Source: an uncultured Oscillospiraceae bacterium (GTDB lineage: Bacteria > Bacillota > Clostridia > Oscillospirales > Acutalibacteraceae). From it: a stretch of DNA of 64,000 bases. Under the pieces are notes generated by a model that saw only the letters and a list, made by a program, of their open reading frames with translations, made no database searches and was not told the DNA's origin. The position numbers and the translations under genes are program-made. Shown piece by piece: positions 52,271 through 62,000 of the stretch; position 1 is the stretch's first letter, and each line of letters starts with the position of its first letter. The stretch spans positions 1 through 64,000 of the forward strand of contig UQUZ01000005.1 of NCBI GenBank assembly GCA_900544375.1, written 5' to 3'.

Positions 52271-53230
52271 ATGCAGCTACCGATGAACCGTCATCCCGAT
52301 GTTGCCGTTTACAACATTACGGCATTCTATCTTGGGATTATAAAAGCATATGGTTATTCAATAGATGGTTTGGTTTATAATCATTATCTAATTCCAAGCT
52401 ATTGGGCTGAGATTCTGAACTATTATAAAGCTTACTATGTAAAAAAGCATTGTTTTCGTTGTAAAAAAATAGAATTGATGCCGGAAACAGCGGTAGAAGT
52501 AATGAAAGCGGCATTGGATCAAAATTGCTATTTGATGCTTATGGTAAATGAACGCTATATTCCTGACCGCGAAGTATACGGCTGTTTTGACCGCAATCAT
52601 GATATCATGGTGTATGGCTACGACGACGAAAAGCAGGTTTTTTATACAGCTTCCTTTATTTTTCGAAATAGCCAACGGAATTTTGATCTTCAGGAAGTTT
52701 CCTATCAGGATTTTGCCAGGGCAATTGACGTCCCACCTTCTTCCCTGAGAAAAGGGGAGATGAATTTTGCAAGCCTTTTTCTGCCGCACAGGGCGCAGGA
52801 GCCAGTCCGTATGGGGAAAATACGAAAACAGGTCAGGCATTGCTTGCGCCTGAGCAAAAGCAAACGACAAGGCTGCTTCGTCCAGATGGGGGAGCTTATC
52901 AAGAGCGGCAACTATACTGAAATTGATGTCAATTCCTTCTATTTCGTCAAGGAGCGGGCCAATCTTTTGATGAAGCTATTTCAGGCGCTCTGCCCAGGCG
53001 ATAAAATTGTGGAGGAATATGCAGAGGTTTGCGAGCTCGCACAGCGATTAATGATGCTTGCGGTCAAGGAAAATATCAGAAGCAGCCCGGCAAATAAAGA
53101 GAGAATGTTTCATTACCTTGTCAAAATTGAGGAGCTTGAACGGGATGTACTCAAAAAATTTCTCCATATGAGTTGGAAATTGCGACCAAAAGGCCCCATT
53201 CTTGTGGAACAGCACATCAAACAAGATTGA
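52271..53230 (+). CDS. BtrH_N/C39-like protein 2, probable degenerate active site
   Basis: 319 residues, last gene of the cluster. AAAAGGATG upstream. Similar in layout to the 45249 product: N-terminal helix (VAVYNITAFYLGIIKAYG), the strand-turn NHDIMVYGYDDEKQVFYTAS and helical C-terminus. The nucleophile Cys position is Ala or Val and the expected Asp position reads Tyr/Thr; only the His (H110) is kept. It may be a non-catalytic partner or use another mechanism. The 105-bp gap before it may hold a promoter; none is clear. Confidence 0.55.
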   Translation: MQLPMNRHPDVAVYNITAFYLGIIKAYGYSIDGLVYNHYLIPSYWAEILNYYKAYYVKKHCFRCKKIELMPETAVEVMKAALDQNCYLMLMVNERYIPDREVYGCFDRNHDIMVYGYDDEKQVFYTASFIFRNSQRNFDLQEVSYQDFARAIDVPPSSLRKGEMNFASLFLPHRAQEPVRMGKIRKQVRHCLRLSKSKRQGCFVQMGELIKSGNYTEIDVNSFYFVKERANLLMKLFQALCPGDKIVEEYAEVCELAQRLMMLAVKENIRSSPANKERMFHYLVKIEELERDVLKKFLHMSWKLRPKGPILVEQHIKQD

Positions 53231-53633
53231 TAATCTCTTATAAAGCATTGCTCCCTCTGAAAAAAGATTTGAGACACGTGACAAAACTTTTGCAAATCTC
53301 CATGTATAAAGTTTATGCTGGACAGGTCATTCCTGTCCAGCATACAATAAAAAGTAGGAAAGCGTGTGAAATCCGCTTTCCTATCTGAAATTAACTGGTC
53401 GCGCTTTGCAGTGCCTTGGCGGTCTGATCAAGCTTTGCCGTCGTTTTTACCTGCTTGGCCCGGAAAAACCCAATGCAACACGGCACTCTGTTTCGTCGGT
53501 GCTTTCCATTTCCGCAATGCATTTAAATTCGCCGGCACCCTGTTGAAAAAAATTTAAAAATTTTTAGGGAATCTTTTTTTGCTTTTAGGCTCAAATTCCT
53601 TACAGGGCATTTCAGGGCCAATTTTAAACCGCT
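53231..53633. other. 403-bp intergenic region closing the cluster
   Basis: No gene seen. It contains a perfect 13-bp stem at 53314-53344 and AT-rich sequence with TTTTTTT near 53574-53580. Two convergent units meet here. Short open frames lack ribosome binding sites. Confidence 0.5.
53314..53344. terminator. Hairpin, likely end of the cluster transcript
   Basis: TATGCTGGACAGG (53314-53326) pairs perfectly with CCTGTCCAGCATA (53332-53344) around TCATT. There is no U-run on the plus side (CAATAAAAAG follows), so it is only a probable terminator or mRNA 3'-end barrier. Confidence 0.55.
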
Positions 53634-54254
53634 TTATCCACCGAAGCTGTCTGCCAAGGATTTGACAGCCGACAGATAGCCGCCGGTCAGCGCGTCGAGA
53701 TATTCAGTTGTAGAAGTGATTTTCCAGGTTTGATCGGCTTTTACAAGCTGAATATCCACCGTGGTCGTTTTCATCGGCACATCCTCTTGCGCCAAATAAT
53801 CGGCGGCGTATTGGTTCAGTGCTGCGTCCTTTGCGGCGTCATCCTTTGTGAAATCGAGCGCATTTTCCATGCTCTTCTGCATATAGCCCTTAAGGAACTC
53901 TGTGAGGTCCACGGCGGTGCACTCTGCCTTCACGGTGGCATGATCGCCATCCTTTTCAGAGGAAAGGATCTTGACCGTAATCTTGCCCAGCGTATCGTCA
54001 ATCGGGAAATAGGAGGCTTTTCCACCCGAAATCAGGGATTCTTCACTCGTTGCCGCTTTGGTGCTTTCGCTCCCTGAATCCGGGAGCAAGCTCTCCAGGG
54101 CATTGAGATCGATATTCTCCTTGACGCTTTCCATCTTGCCTTCCTTAATGGCCTGGGTGACTCGCTCGACGACTTCTTCCGGCTTTTCTCCGCCGCAGCC
54201 GGCAAGTGAAACGATCATCACAACAGCCAATACGGCACAGATAATCCTTTTCAT
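53634..54254 (-). CDS. Lipoprotein of unknown function
   Basis: 206 residues. Signal peptide with lipobox SLAGC (Cys at residue 20). The mature part is soluble: N-terminal helix (EEVVERVTQAIKEGKMESVKENI) and a beta-rich domain (GKITVKILSSEKDGDHATVKAECTAVDL; WKITSTTEYLDALTGGYLSAVK) of the type seen in DUF4878/DUF5105-like bacterial lipoproteins. Strongly acidic. AAAGGA lies about 8 nt upstream of the start. Divergent in orientation from the biosynthetic cluster. Confidence 0.75.
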   Translation of the reverse strand: MKRIICAVLAVVMIVSLAGCGGEKPEEVVERVTQAIKEGKMESVKENIDLNALESLLPDSGSESTKAATSEESLISGGKASYFPIDDTLGKITVKILSSEKDGDHATVKAECTAVDLTEFLKGYMQKSMENALDFTKDDAAKDAALNQYAADYLAQEDVPMKTTTVDIQLVKADQTWKITSTTEYLDALTGGYLSAVKSLADSFGG

Positions 54255-54322
54255 TTTCTCATTCCTTTCTTTTTTCTGATAGTGTTATCATAAGGGATTC
54301 TCTTCTCTTCGTCAACTGCAAT

Positions 54323-54359
54323 AAAGCCCGCCGCAAAGTGATTGTTTGCGGCGGGCCTT
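54323..54359. terminator. Bidirectional-looking terminator after yebC
   Basis: AAAGCCCGCCGCAAA (54323-54337) pairs perfectly with TTTGCGGCGGGCCTT (54345-54359) around a 7-nt loop. It lies 35 bp downstream of the yebC stop on the minus strand and would separate yebC from the lipoprotein gene. Confidence 0.8.
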
Positions 54360-54393
54360 GCTGATTCATGAATTGGGAAGCAGGAGGAGGAGA

Positions 54394-55131
54394 TTACTCT
54401 GCATCGTCGGCGTTCTCCCAATTGTGCCAAACATTCTGAACGTCGTCGTTATCCTCAAACATTTCCAGCATCTTGGCCATGTTTTTGATATCATCCGGAT
54501 CGCTCAATTTCGTATAGGTAGTGGGAACATATTCGATTTCAGCGGAAACAAAGGTATAGCCCTTGGCTTCCAGATCATCGCACACGCCGGTGAAATCACT
54601 TGGATCCGTGCGGATGTCGAAAACATCCTCGTCCGTCAAAAAGTCGACTGCGCCAGCCTCCAGCGCATCTTCCATAACCTTTTCTTCATCCAGGCCTTCC
54701 ATCTCGATGGCGATAACGCCCTGCCGGTTGAACAGAAAGCCGACGCAGCCTGTCTGGCCCATGTTTCCGCCGTATTTATCAAAATAATGGCGCATATCAG
54801 CGGCGGTGCGGTTGCGGTTATCTGTGAGCGTTTCCACAATAACGGCGACTCCGCAGGGGCCATAGCCTTCATAAACGATCTCTTCGTAATTATCCGCGCC
54901 GCCTTCACCGGCTGCTTTTTTAATGATGCGGTCGATATTATCGTTGGGCACATTATTGGCCTTCGCCTTTGCAATCACATCCCGCAGTTTGGAGTTAGAG
55001 GATGGATCCGGCCCGCCTTCCCGCACCGCTACGCCAATTTCACGGCCGATTTTCGTGAAGATTTTTGCACGCTGGCCGTCCGTTTTTTCCTTCTTGCGCT
55101 TGATCGTGCTCCACTTGGAATGTCCTGACAT
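54394..55131 (-). CDS. yebC: YebC/PmpR family protein
   Basis: 245 residues; conserved MSGHSKWSTIKRKKEKTDGQRAKIF and later SNSKLRDVIAKAKANNVPNDNIDRII, DVCDDLEAKGY-like segments. Homologues were called transcriptional regulators; more recent work links some to helping ribosomes at proline runs. Start at 55131 with GGAGGG upstream (complement of CCCTCC); the frame to 55164 is not conserved. Monocistronic. Confidence 0.95.
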   Translation of the reverse strand: MSGHSKWSTIKRKKEKTDGQRAKIFTKIGREIGVAVREGGPDPSSNSKLRDVIAKAKANNVPNDNIDRIIKKAAGEGGADNYEEIVYEGYGPCGVAVIVETLTDNRNRTAADMRHYFDKYGGNMGQTGCVGFLFNRQGVIAIEMEGLDEEKVMEDALEAGAVDFLTDEDVFDIRTDPSDFTGVCDDLEAKGYTFVSAEIEYVPTTYTKLSDPDDIKNMAKMLEMFEDNDDVQNVWHNWENADDAE

Positions 55132-55313
55132 ATGAAACCCTCCAATGACTATATCTCGAAACACTTTATTCTACCATACTATCATGGAATTAGCAAGATT
55201 TTATAGGCTTTTGGCAGGGGAAAATGGCGCGGTTGGCACTTTGGAGAGACGTTTTGATCGATTGTGTGAAAGTGTGAACGCAAGAACGGACGGAACGAGG
55301 CCTTTTCAGGCAA

Positions 55314-55354
55314 TTAAAAAAAGGAATCCCCCGCCGGAAACATATCCGGCGGGG
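55314..55354 (-). terminator. Terminator of the 1169-residue surface protein gene
   Basis: CCCCGCCGGA (55329-55338) pairs with TCCGGCGGGG (55345-55354). On the minus strand the stem is followed by ATTCCTTTTTTTAATT. It lies 47 bp beyond the stop at 55402. Confidence 0.85.
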
Positions 55355-55401
55355 AACCCCTAGTTAATGTTCAGATGCTTTGAAAAGCGGCCTGAACGCA
55401 T

Positions 55402-58400
55402 TCATTTGATCTGCCAATTCCAGTTATAGAAGCGGACCTTGATGGGGGAGGAGGTAACGGTATTGCCGTAGAAATCCTCCACCGTAACTGTGATCCAGCA
55501 GGAGCGGGCGCCGATGCCCTTGCCGTTCGGGCGGATGACCGTCGTGTTGGCAGTGGGGGTTTCGATCGTCGCTTCCGGCTTGTCGATGGACCAGTTTGCA
55601 TAGTTCCAGCTTACGCTCTTCACGTCGGCGCCGGCGTTCACTTGGAAGCCGACTTCCACGGACTGGCTCTTGTAGGTCTTGTACCACGGAACCTTGACAT
55701 ACAGGATGCCGTCGACTACATTACCGCCGCTGGTGATAGCCACGGAGGTGAGCGCGTCATACTGCGTCATCGCGTCGAGTGCTTTTTGGACGTTTGCAAC
55801 AGCAGCATCCACATCGGCCTGATCGAGGATGGAAAGGTCGCGGTCGATATTCTTCGCCTCTTCCAGGGCTGCCTTCAGAGCGGCGACGGAGTCGGGCGTG
55901 TAGGTGTTGATATCAGGGGAAGCAAGCTTATCAGCAGCGGTTTTAATGATTGCGTCGAGCGCGGTGAAATCAGCGTCCTTGAGGACGAGTTTGATCGCGC
56001 TGAGAGAGGCGGCCATCGCATTCACTGCATCCTGCTTTGTAATATCCGGGTTGCTCTTTACGAGCGCTTCAGCCTCTTCCAAGGCGGCCCGGAGGGTTGC
56101 AACAGAGGCGTCGGTGTAGTTGGTGATGTGGGCGTCGTTGAGCGCTGTTTTCGCGTTAGCAATTGCGGCGTTCAGAGCATCCATATTGGCGCCCTTGTAG
56201 ACGAGCGTTACGTTCAGAGCCTTCTCCGCATCGTCCACGATCTCCTGCTGCTTAATGGTCAGGCTGCGGCTCAGGCCTTCTGCATAATCGATAGCGGCTT
56301 TGAGCTGTGCCAGGGATTCCTCCGTATACTGCCCGCTGGCCTTTGCATCGTTGTAGGCGATATTTGCCTTGGCGATAGCAATATCAAGCGCCTCATAGTT
56401 AGCGCCTTTGAGCGTGAGCGTCATGGCGTTGAGAGCCGCGGCCTTCGCGTTCACAGCGTCTTGCTCAGTGATGTTGGGCATACGCTCGATCATAGCTTCT
56501 GCCTCAGCAATCGCCTCGGCAAGAGCGTCACGGGAATCCTTCGTGTAATCTTCAATATCGGCGGCTGCGAGTTTCTCGTTGGCGGCGTCAACAGCCTTCT
56601 GAAGGCCGGTGAGGTCAGCCGCGTTGAAATCGCCCTTGGCCTGCTCAACAGCATTTACCAGCGTGTTGGCTGCCGCGGTGATCTCATCCTGATGGAGGAT
56701 GTCGAGATCCTTTTCCACTGCTTTGGCAGCGTCAAGCGCATCCTTAACAGCCTGAATGGCCTCTTCTGTGTAAAGCTTTTCCGTATCCGGATCTGCGAGG
56801 AAGGTTTCCGCATTCTTGATCGCATCGTTGAGCGCGCTGTAATCCGCATCCTTCAGGATGAGCTTTACGCTCTCAAGCGCTACAACCGCATCGTCTACCT
56901 TCTGCTGCTGTGTAACATCATACTTAGCGGCTACAACTGCCTGGGCGGCCTTGATGGCATTGCTCAGCGCAGTTTTAGAAGCCTCGGTATACTCGTCGCC
57001 TGCGTTATTCAGCGTATCCTGAGCAGCCTTGATGGCGTCGTTGAGCGCGCTGTAGTCGGCGGGCTTTTTCTCAAGCTTAACGGCATTCAGAGCTGCAAGC
57101 GCATCGTCAACTTGGGTCTGCTCCTTCACGGAGAGGGTGCGGTCAACCGCCTTTGCCGCGGCAATTGCCGTTTCCACGCGGGAGATGGAGGCGTCTGTGT
57201 AGATGCCCGCTTCCTTCGCGGCGGCTACCTCTTCCTCACGGTCAGAGATCGCCTTGTCAAGCGCTGTGTAATCAGCGCCCTTGAGGGCCAGGCCGCGAGT
57301 TGCGGCAAGCAGGGCGTCCGTGGCGTCCGTGATGACCTGCTGCTGGTCGACCGTCAGCTTGCGGCTGACTGCCTTTGCGGCGTCGAGGGCGGTACGCAGC
57401 GCGTTCACGGAATCATCCGTGAAATCACCGATATCCGTGCGGTCGAGCTGCGCCTGCGCATTGGCAATGGCAGCGTCGAGAGCGGAATAATCGGCGCCCT
57501 TGAGGGTCAGGCCTGCGAGCGCGTCGTTGATAGCCTTTGTGGCGGCGTCAATGGTCGCCTGATAGGTGATGTCCTTGCCTGTCTCAATGGAGGCGGAGGC
57601 AAGATACGCATCGCTGAGTGCTTTTGCGGATGCGCTGGTATAATTCTGGAAGTCGGAGGCTTCGATCTTCGCTTTTGCAGCGGCAACAGCAGCGTTAAAC
57701 GCATCGTAGCTTGCCGGGAGCTTCTGAAGGGAGGTGATCTCCTTCAGAAGAGCCGTGGCGCGGGTGGTGACATCTGCCTGCTTTGTGATGTCGAGGCGGT
57801 TTTCGCGCAGCATTTCCTGCTTAGCGGCGTCCACCTTGACCTTCAGTGCAGCGAGATCTGCCGGATCATAGTATTCGGCGTTGAGCTTTTCAAACGCGGT
57901 AACAGCCGCCTGCATGGTTGCATAGTTTGCAAACTTTACAAGGCCGGAAACTGCGGCGCTGAGCTCATTTGCAGCTTTATCGATTGCATTCTGGTTGCGG
58001 ATATCCCAGCCTGTGGTGGGGATGTTCTGCGCAGCCTCATACTTCTCGCGAAGGGCGGCCATTGTTGCGATCGTGTAGGTATCGTCTGCCTTCTCATTAT
58101 TGAGAATAGCCTCGGCCGCATCTTTGGCAGCGTCAAGAGCCGTATAGTTGGCATCCTGATACTCCAAGGAGTCCACCGCGTTTTGAAGGGCGGTGGTATA
58201 GCGGTCAATGACGGACTGCGTCTCGATCACATCGCCCGCAACCTTCTGCGCGTTGGCAAGCGCCGCGGTCACGTCGGCCCAAGTAGCCTCCGTGTAATAG
58301 TCCGCATCGGCTGCGGCCGCGTTGGCGGCGCTGATGGCGGAATTCAAGGCGCGCTTGTCAATGACGGTGACGGTGAGCGGGATGTCATAGGTATACCAGG

Positions 58401-58911
58401 TTTGGCCAGCGCTAGCAGTGCCGCGCCCATCGTAATAAACGCGCAGCGCAGTATCATACACTTTACCGCCATCGCCAACGAAATCAACAGTGATGGTGGT
58501 CCCTGTCCAGTCATTTCCACCGAACAGATTGCCGGGGAGGCCGCCAATATAGCTATCCCACGTGACGGAGAAGGATTTACCAATCGGGGTGGATAGCGTC
58601 TGCGGCTGATCAGCGCTGCGGTTGTAAATCCAACCGTAGTTGACGCCGGCATTCTTCTTCGCATCCATCCAGAACTGGAAGCGGAAGGCTTCGTTATCCT
58701 TTGTTTGGATGAAGGTCATATTCTGGAAGTTAGCGCGGAAGGATACGTAATGCCCGGCGTCAACGCCGCCTACCAGGTTTCCTTCCGTGCGCTGCACCGG
58801 ACCTGTTACGTCCGCCGCGAAGGCCGCCGGCATGACGGAGAGCGCCATGATCAGCGCCAGCGCCAACGCAAGCACGCGCTTTGCGGAAAACGCTTTTTTG
58901 GTTTTTGCCAT
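55402..58911 (-). CDS. Secreted surface protein with 12 FIVAR-like helical repeats
   Basis: 1169 residues. Signal peptide (1-33, ending in PAAFAAD) and an N-terminal beta domain (about 34-185). Then about 12 tandem repeats of 68-75 residues with the pattern (A-D/N-Y)-xALD-xAI ... YT-xxS-xxxL ... xITxQxxVDxA, the layout of FIVAR-like repeats (PF07554) in cell-surface proteins. The C-terminus is a beta domain (VPWYKTYKSQSVEVGFQVNA ... WITVTVEDFYGNTV ... RFYNWNWQIK). No LPxTG or dockerin is seen; the protein may be released or bound by its beta domains. Start at 58911 with AGAGGTG upstream. A long open frame lies opposite on the plus strand and is an artefact of codon use. Confidence 0.85.
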   Translation of the reverse strand: MAKTKKAFSAKRVLALALALIMALSVMPAAFAADVTGPVQRTEGNLVGGVDAGHYVSFRANFQNMTFIQTKDNEAFRFQFWMDAKKNAGVNYGWIYNRSADQPQTLSTPIGKSFSVTWDSYIGGLPGNLFGGNDWTGTTITVDFVGDGGKVYDTALRVYYDGRGTASAGQTWYTYDIPLTVTVIDKRALNSAISAANAAAADADYYTEATWADVTAALANAQKVAGDVIETQSVIDRYTTALQNAVDSLEYQDANYTALDAAKDAAEAILNNEKADDTYTIATMAALREKYEAAQNIPTTGWDIRNQNAIDKAANELSAAVSGLVKFANYATMQAAVTAFEKLNAEYYDPADLAALKVKVDAAKQEMLRENRLDITKQADVTTRATALLKEITSLQKLPASYDAFNAAVAAAKAKIEASDFQNYTSASAKALSDAYLASASIETGKDITYQATIDAATKAINDALAGLTLKGADYSALDAAIANAQAQLDRTDIGDFTDDSVNALRTALDAAKAVSRKLTVDQQQVITDATDALLAATRGLALKGADYTALDKAISDREEEVAAAKEAGIYTDASISRVETAIAAAKAVDRTLSVKEQTQVDDALAALNAVKLEKKPADYSALNDAIKAAQDTLNNAGDEYTEASKTALSNAIKAAQAVVAAKYDVTQQQKVDDAVVALESVKLILKDADYSALNDAIKNAETFLADPDTEKLYTEEAIQAVKDALDAAKAVEKDLDILHQDEITAAANTLVNAVEQAKGDFNAADLTGLQKAVDAANEKLAAADIEDYTKDSRDALAEAIAEAEAMIERMPNITEQDAVNAKAAALNAMTLTLKGANYEALDIAIAKANIAYNDAKASGQYTEESLAQLKAAIDYAEGLSRSLTIKQQEIVDDAEKALNVTLVYKGANMDALNAAIANAKTALNDAHITNYTDASVATLRAALEEAEALVKSNPDITKQDAVNAMAASLSAIKLVLKDADFTALDAIIKTAADKLASPDINTYTPDSVAALKAALEEAKNIDRDLSILDQADVDAAVANVQKALDAMTQYDALTSVAITSGGNVVDGILYVKVPWYKTYKSQSVEVGFQVNAGADVKSVSWNYANWSIDKPEATIETPTANTTVIRPNGKGIGARSCWITVTVEDFYGNTVTSSPIKVRFYNWNWQIK

Positions 58912-59045
58912 AGAGTGAAAACACCTCTTTCTGAATCAAAATCGGTTGGCCGTTTGGGCAATGCCGCGCCGAAGGGCTTTTGTCACTGCGCTCCGGCGCG
59001 GTATTCTATTTGGAGGGGTTCACATAAAAAGTGAGCGTCTGCTCC

Positions 59046-62000
59046 TTATGCCCATTCGAGTGCGCCGATCGCGTCGAAGATCGCCATTGCGGCGGCATCG
59101 ACTTCATCCTGTCGGTCAGCTGTGGGCTTCGCATTGAGCAGTGCCTGTGCCGCGGCAACAGCGGCGTCAACACCGGAAAAGTCCACATAGTCGGCCGGAT
59201 AGTAAAGGTCTACCATATCGATTGCCATTTCAAGCAGCGCGGTATCCGCATAGGAAACGTCCGCTTTCTGGAGGCCTGCGATGGCATCCAGCACATCCTG
59301 CGCATACGCCTGAACTTGGGCCTGCCAGTCAGCGTCTTCGCGGGTGATGGTGTTCTTCGCTTCCTTTGCAGCATTAACGGCAGCATTGAGGGCTGCGACG
59401 GAGGCCTCCGTGTAATTATGGAGATCCTTCGGTACGGCTGCAATGGCGTTATCGATCGCCGTGAAATCGGCCGGCGCCAGAGCCAGCGCCGCAATTGCGG
59501 TGGAGAGATTCTGGGCAAGCTCGTTGATCGTGGCCTGGTTGCGGATATCATAGGAGCCGGCAAGGAATTCATCTGCTGCCGCGATTGCCTCTTCCACATC
59601 AGAGAAGTCCACATAATCGGCGGCCTGCATCATCTTTGCCTGGTAGAGAACCGTATTGAGCTCGGAAATATCAGCCGGGAGATAGGAAAGCACTGCGATC
59701 GCATCATTGAGTGCGGAGGCAGCCGCGTCGACCTTTCTCTGATTGGCCGCGGTAAGCTCATAGTTTGCATTCAGCTCCGCTTTGGCAGCCTCATAAGCGG
59801 CGTTTGCCTTAGCGAAACTCGCAGCGTTGTAATGGGCGTCGTCCAAAGCCTCGAAGGCAGCGATTGCAGCCTTCAGGGCGGTAGTATCAACGGATACCTT
59901 CACCTGCGCGACGGCAAACATGCCGGTTTGATCCGCGCTGAAGTTAAAGGAGCCATTTTCCAGAACGGCTTCCACCGGCGTCATCGTGCCGTCGGCTGCA
60001 ACGCTGTAAACAGCGGTGTTCGCAGCAAACTGCGGGATGCTGATCTTAACCGCCTTCGTGGGCGCCACAGGGGAACCATCGGAGGCAAGGCTAATATCAT
60101 AAAGATGGAAGGCTTTGTAATCCTTGGCTAGGATTGCGTCAAACACATCGCCGCTGACGATCTCCTGCACGGTCATGATCGTATCGAGCGGGAGAACGCC
60201 GCTGTCTGCACGCAGCGTAATGCCGGTTGCGCCATCCTCAAAGAGGAAATCGTTTTTCAGCACACTAAGCTGCGCTTCCGCAGCGGTCAGAACGGCGAGG
60301 CTTTCTACCAGACGCTTCTGGTCGGAGGTGAGCGCGTTGTAAGCATCCCTTGCGGCGGCGATCTGCGCTTCTTTTTCAAGCGTGACATCGCCGATGGCAG
60401 CGATCAGTTCATCCACAGCCTTGGCCGCTTTTTCATCGGCTGCCTGCTTTTGCAGGGCGGCAAGCGTGCTTTCCGCATTGGTCAGAACGGTGAGGTTGGT
60501 GACCAGCGCCTGCTGTGCGGCGGTCAACGCATCGTAAGCGGCGCGGGCCTGCTTGATTGCGGCCTCGCTCTCCAGCGTTACGGCGCCAATCGCAGCGATT
60601 TGATCCATCACTGCCTGCGCGGCGGCCTGGTTATCGGCCTCCTCTTTCACGAGCGCGTCATAGGCTGCCCGTGCGGCGGTCAGTGTCTCATAGTTGGTGA
60701 CGAGCGCTTTCTGAGAATCCGTCAGGGCGGCATAGGCTGCCTCGGCGGATTCGATCAGGCGCTTGCTTTCCAGCGTAACTTTGCCGATGGCGTCAATCTG
60801 CGTGATGACGGGGGCTGCCGCCGCCGCGTCCTCCTCCGCCGCCTTCAGCTCCGCGTAGCGCGCTTCAGCGGTGGTCAGCACGTCGTAGTTGCCGACGCTT
60901 GCCTGAAGCTCTGCTGCAAGGCTGTCGTATGCCGCGCGGGCAACGTCGATCTTTGCCTTGCTGGCAGCCGTGTAGGCAACTTCGCCGATTGCGGCGATCT
61001 TATCCTCAACGGACTGGATCATAGCGGCGTTTTCCTTTGCCACAATCAGGGCAGCCTCTGCATCCACAAGCACCTGATAGTTGGCGACCTGCTTTTGCTG
61101 GCGGATGGTTAGCGCGTCATAAGCCGCGCGGGCATCCTGAATGGCTGCTTCGCTTTCGGTTGTGACAGTTCCGATTGCAGCAATTTTTGTCATAACAGCA
61201 TCCACTGCCGCATCGTAATTTTCAAGCGAATAGATCTTGGCGACGGCTGCATTCAGCTTCGCCACGGTTTCTGCACTGAGGTTTGCCTTGATCTCCGCAT
61301 AGAACTGATCGTATTCAGACTGGAGCGCATAAACCTGCTGTGCGTGATCGAGCGTGAGAGCGTCCACTGCCGGCAAGGCGTTTACCTTTACAGTGAATGC
61401 ATCGGCAACCGCTTTGTAGAACTCCGCATTTGCAAGCTCTTGCAGCTTGTCGAGCTGGGTTACGGCTGCGGTAGAATCCGTAGCGGCCACGAGCTCCTTA
61501 TTCACGGTTGCAAGCTGCTCCGCAGAGAAGCGGCCGGCCGCGTTGAGCACGTCGCGCACTTTCGCCCAATCGGCAGCGCTGAGGGCGGATACGTCCTTAT
61601 TCGGGACGAGGCTGTTGAGATAATCGCCAAGCTCTGCGAGCGTGACCGTGCGGGCGACATATACGCCCGACTGGCCCTGCGCAAAGATGTTGGCGCCGAT
61701 CAGATCGCCAACGCCAAACTCAAAGAGCAGGTTGACAACGCCTTCGGCATTGCCCTTCAAATTTTGAGTGAAACGGGCAGGCGTCTGCTTTACGCTGTCG
61801 CTTTCAGGCGCACCCAGAATCAGATCATTGACGATGGGGCGTGCGATGGAGCTGAGCTTCTTGCCGTTCGGCAGGGAAACAGCTCCGTCGAGAATATCCC
61901 ACAGGTTGATCGGAACAGTTGCAACACCGCTTACCACATTCACAGAACCTGCCAGCAGGCTGCGAAGATGCACAAAGATGGTGGCGGTAACTGCCGGGCC

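Noticed and set aside
27177..53230. RiPP (ribosomal peptide) interpretation of the cluster
   Set aside because: No precursor-like small gene, radical-SAM RiPP enzyme, RRE protein or lanthipeptide synthetase is present; the small genes are all ACPs. U32 alone does not support it.
55642..58596. 984-codon open frame on the plus strand opposite the FIVAR-like repeat gene
   Set aside because: Composition is that of an antisense image of Ala/Asp/Leu-rich repeats; no ribosome binding site or domain. The minus-strand frame has a signal peptide, clear repeats, promoter context and terminator.
59031..60131. 366-codon plus-strand frame opposite the giant phosphoesterase-like gene (and similar ones at 60450-61112, 61344-62099, 62901-63614)
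   Set aside because: Antisense shadows of a repetitive high-GC gene, Cys/Arg-rich with no recognisable motif or start signal.
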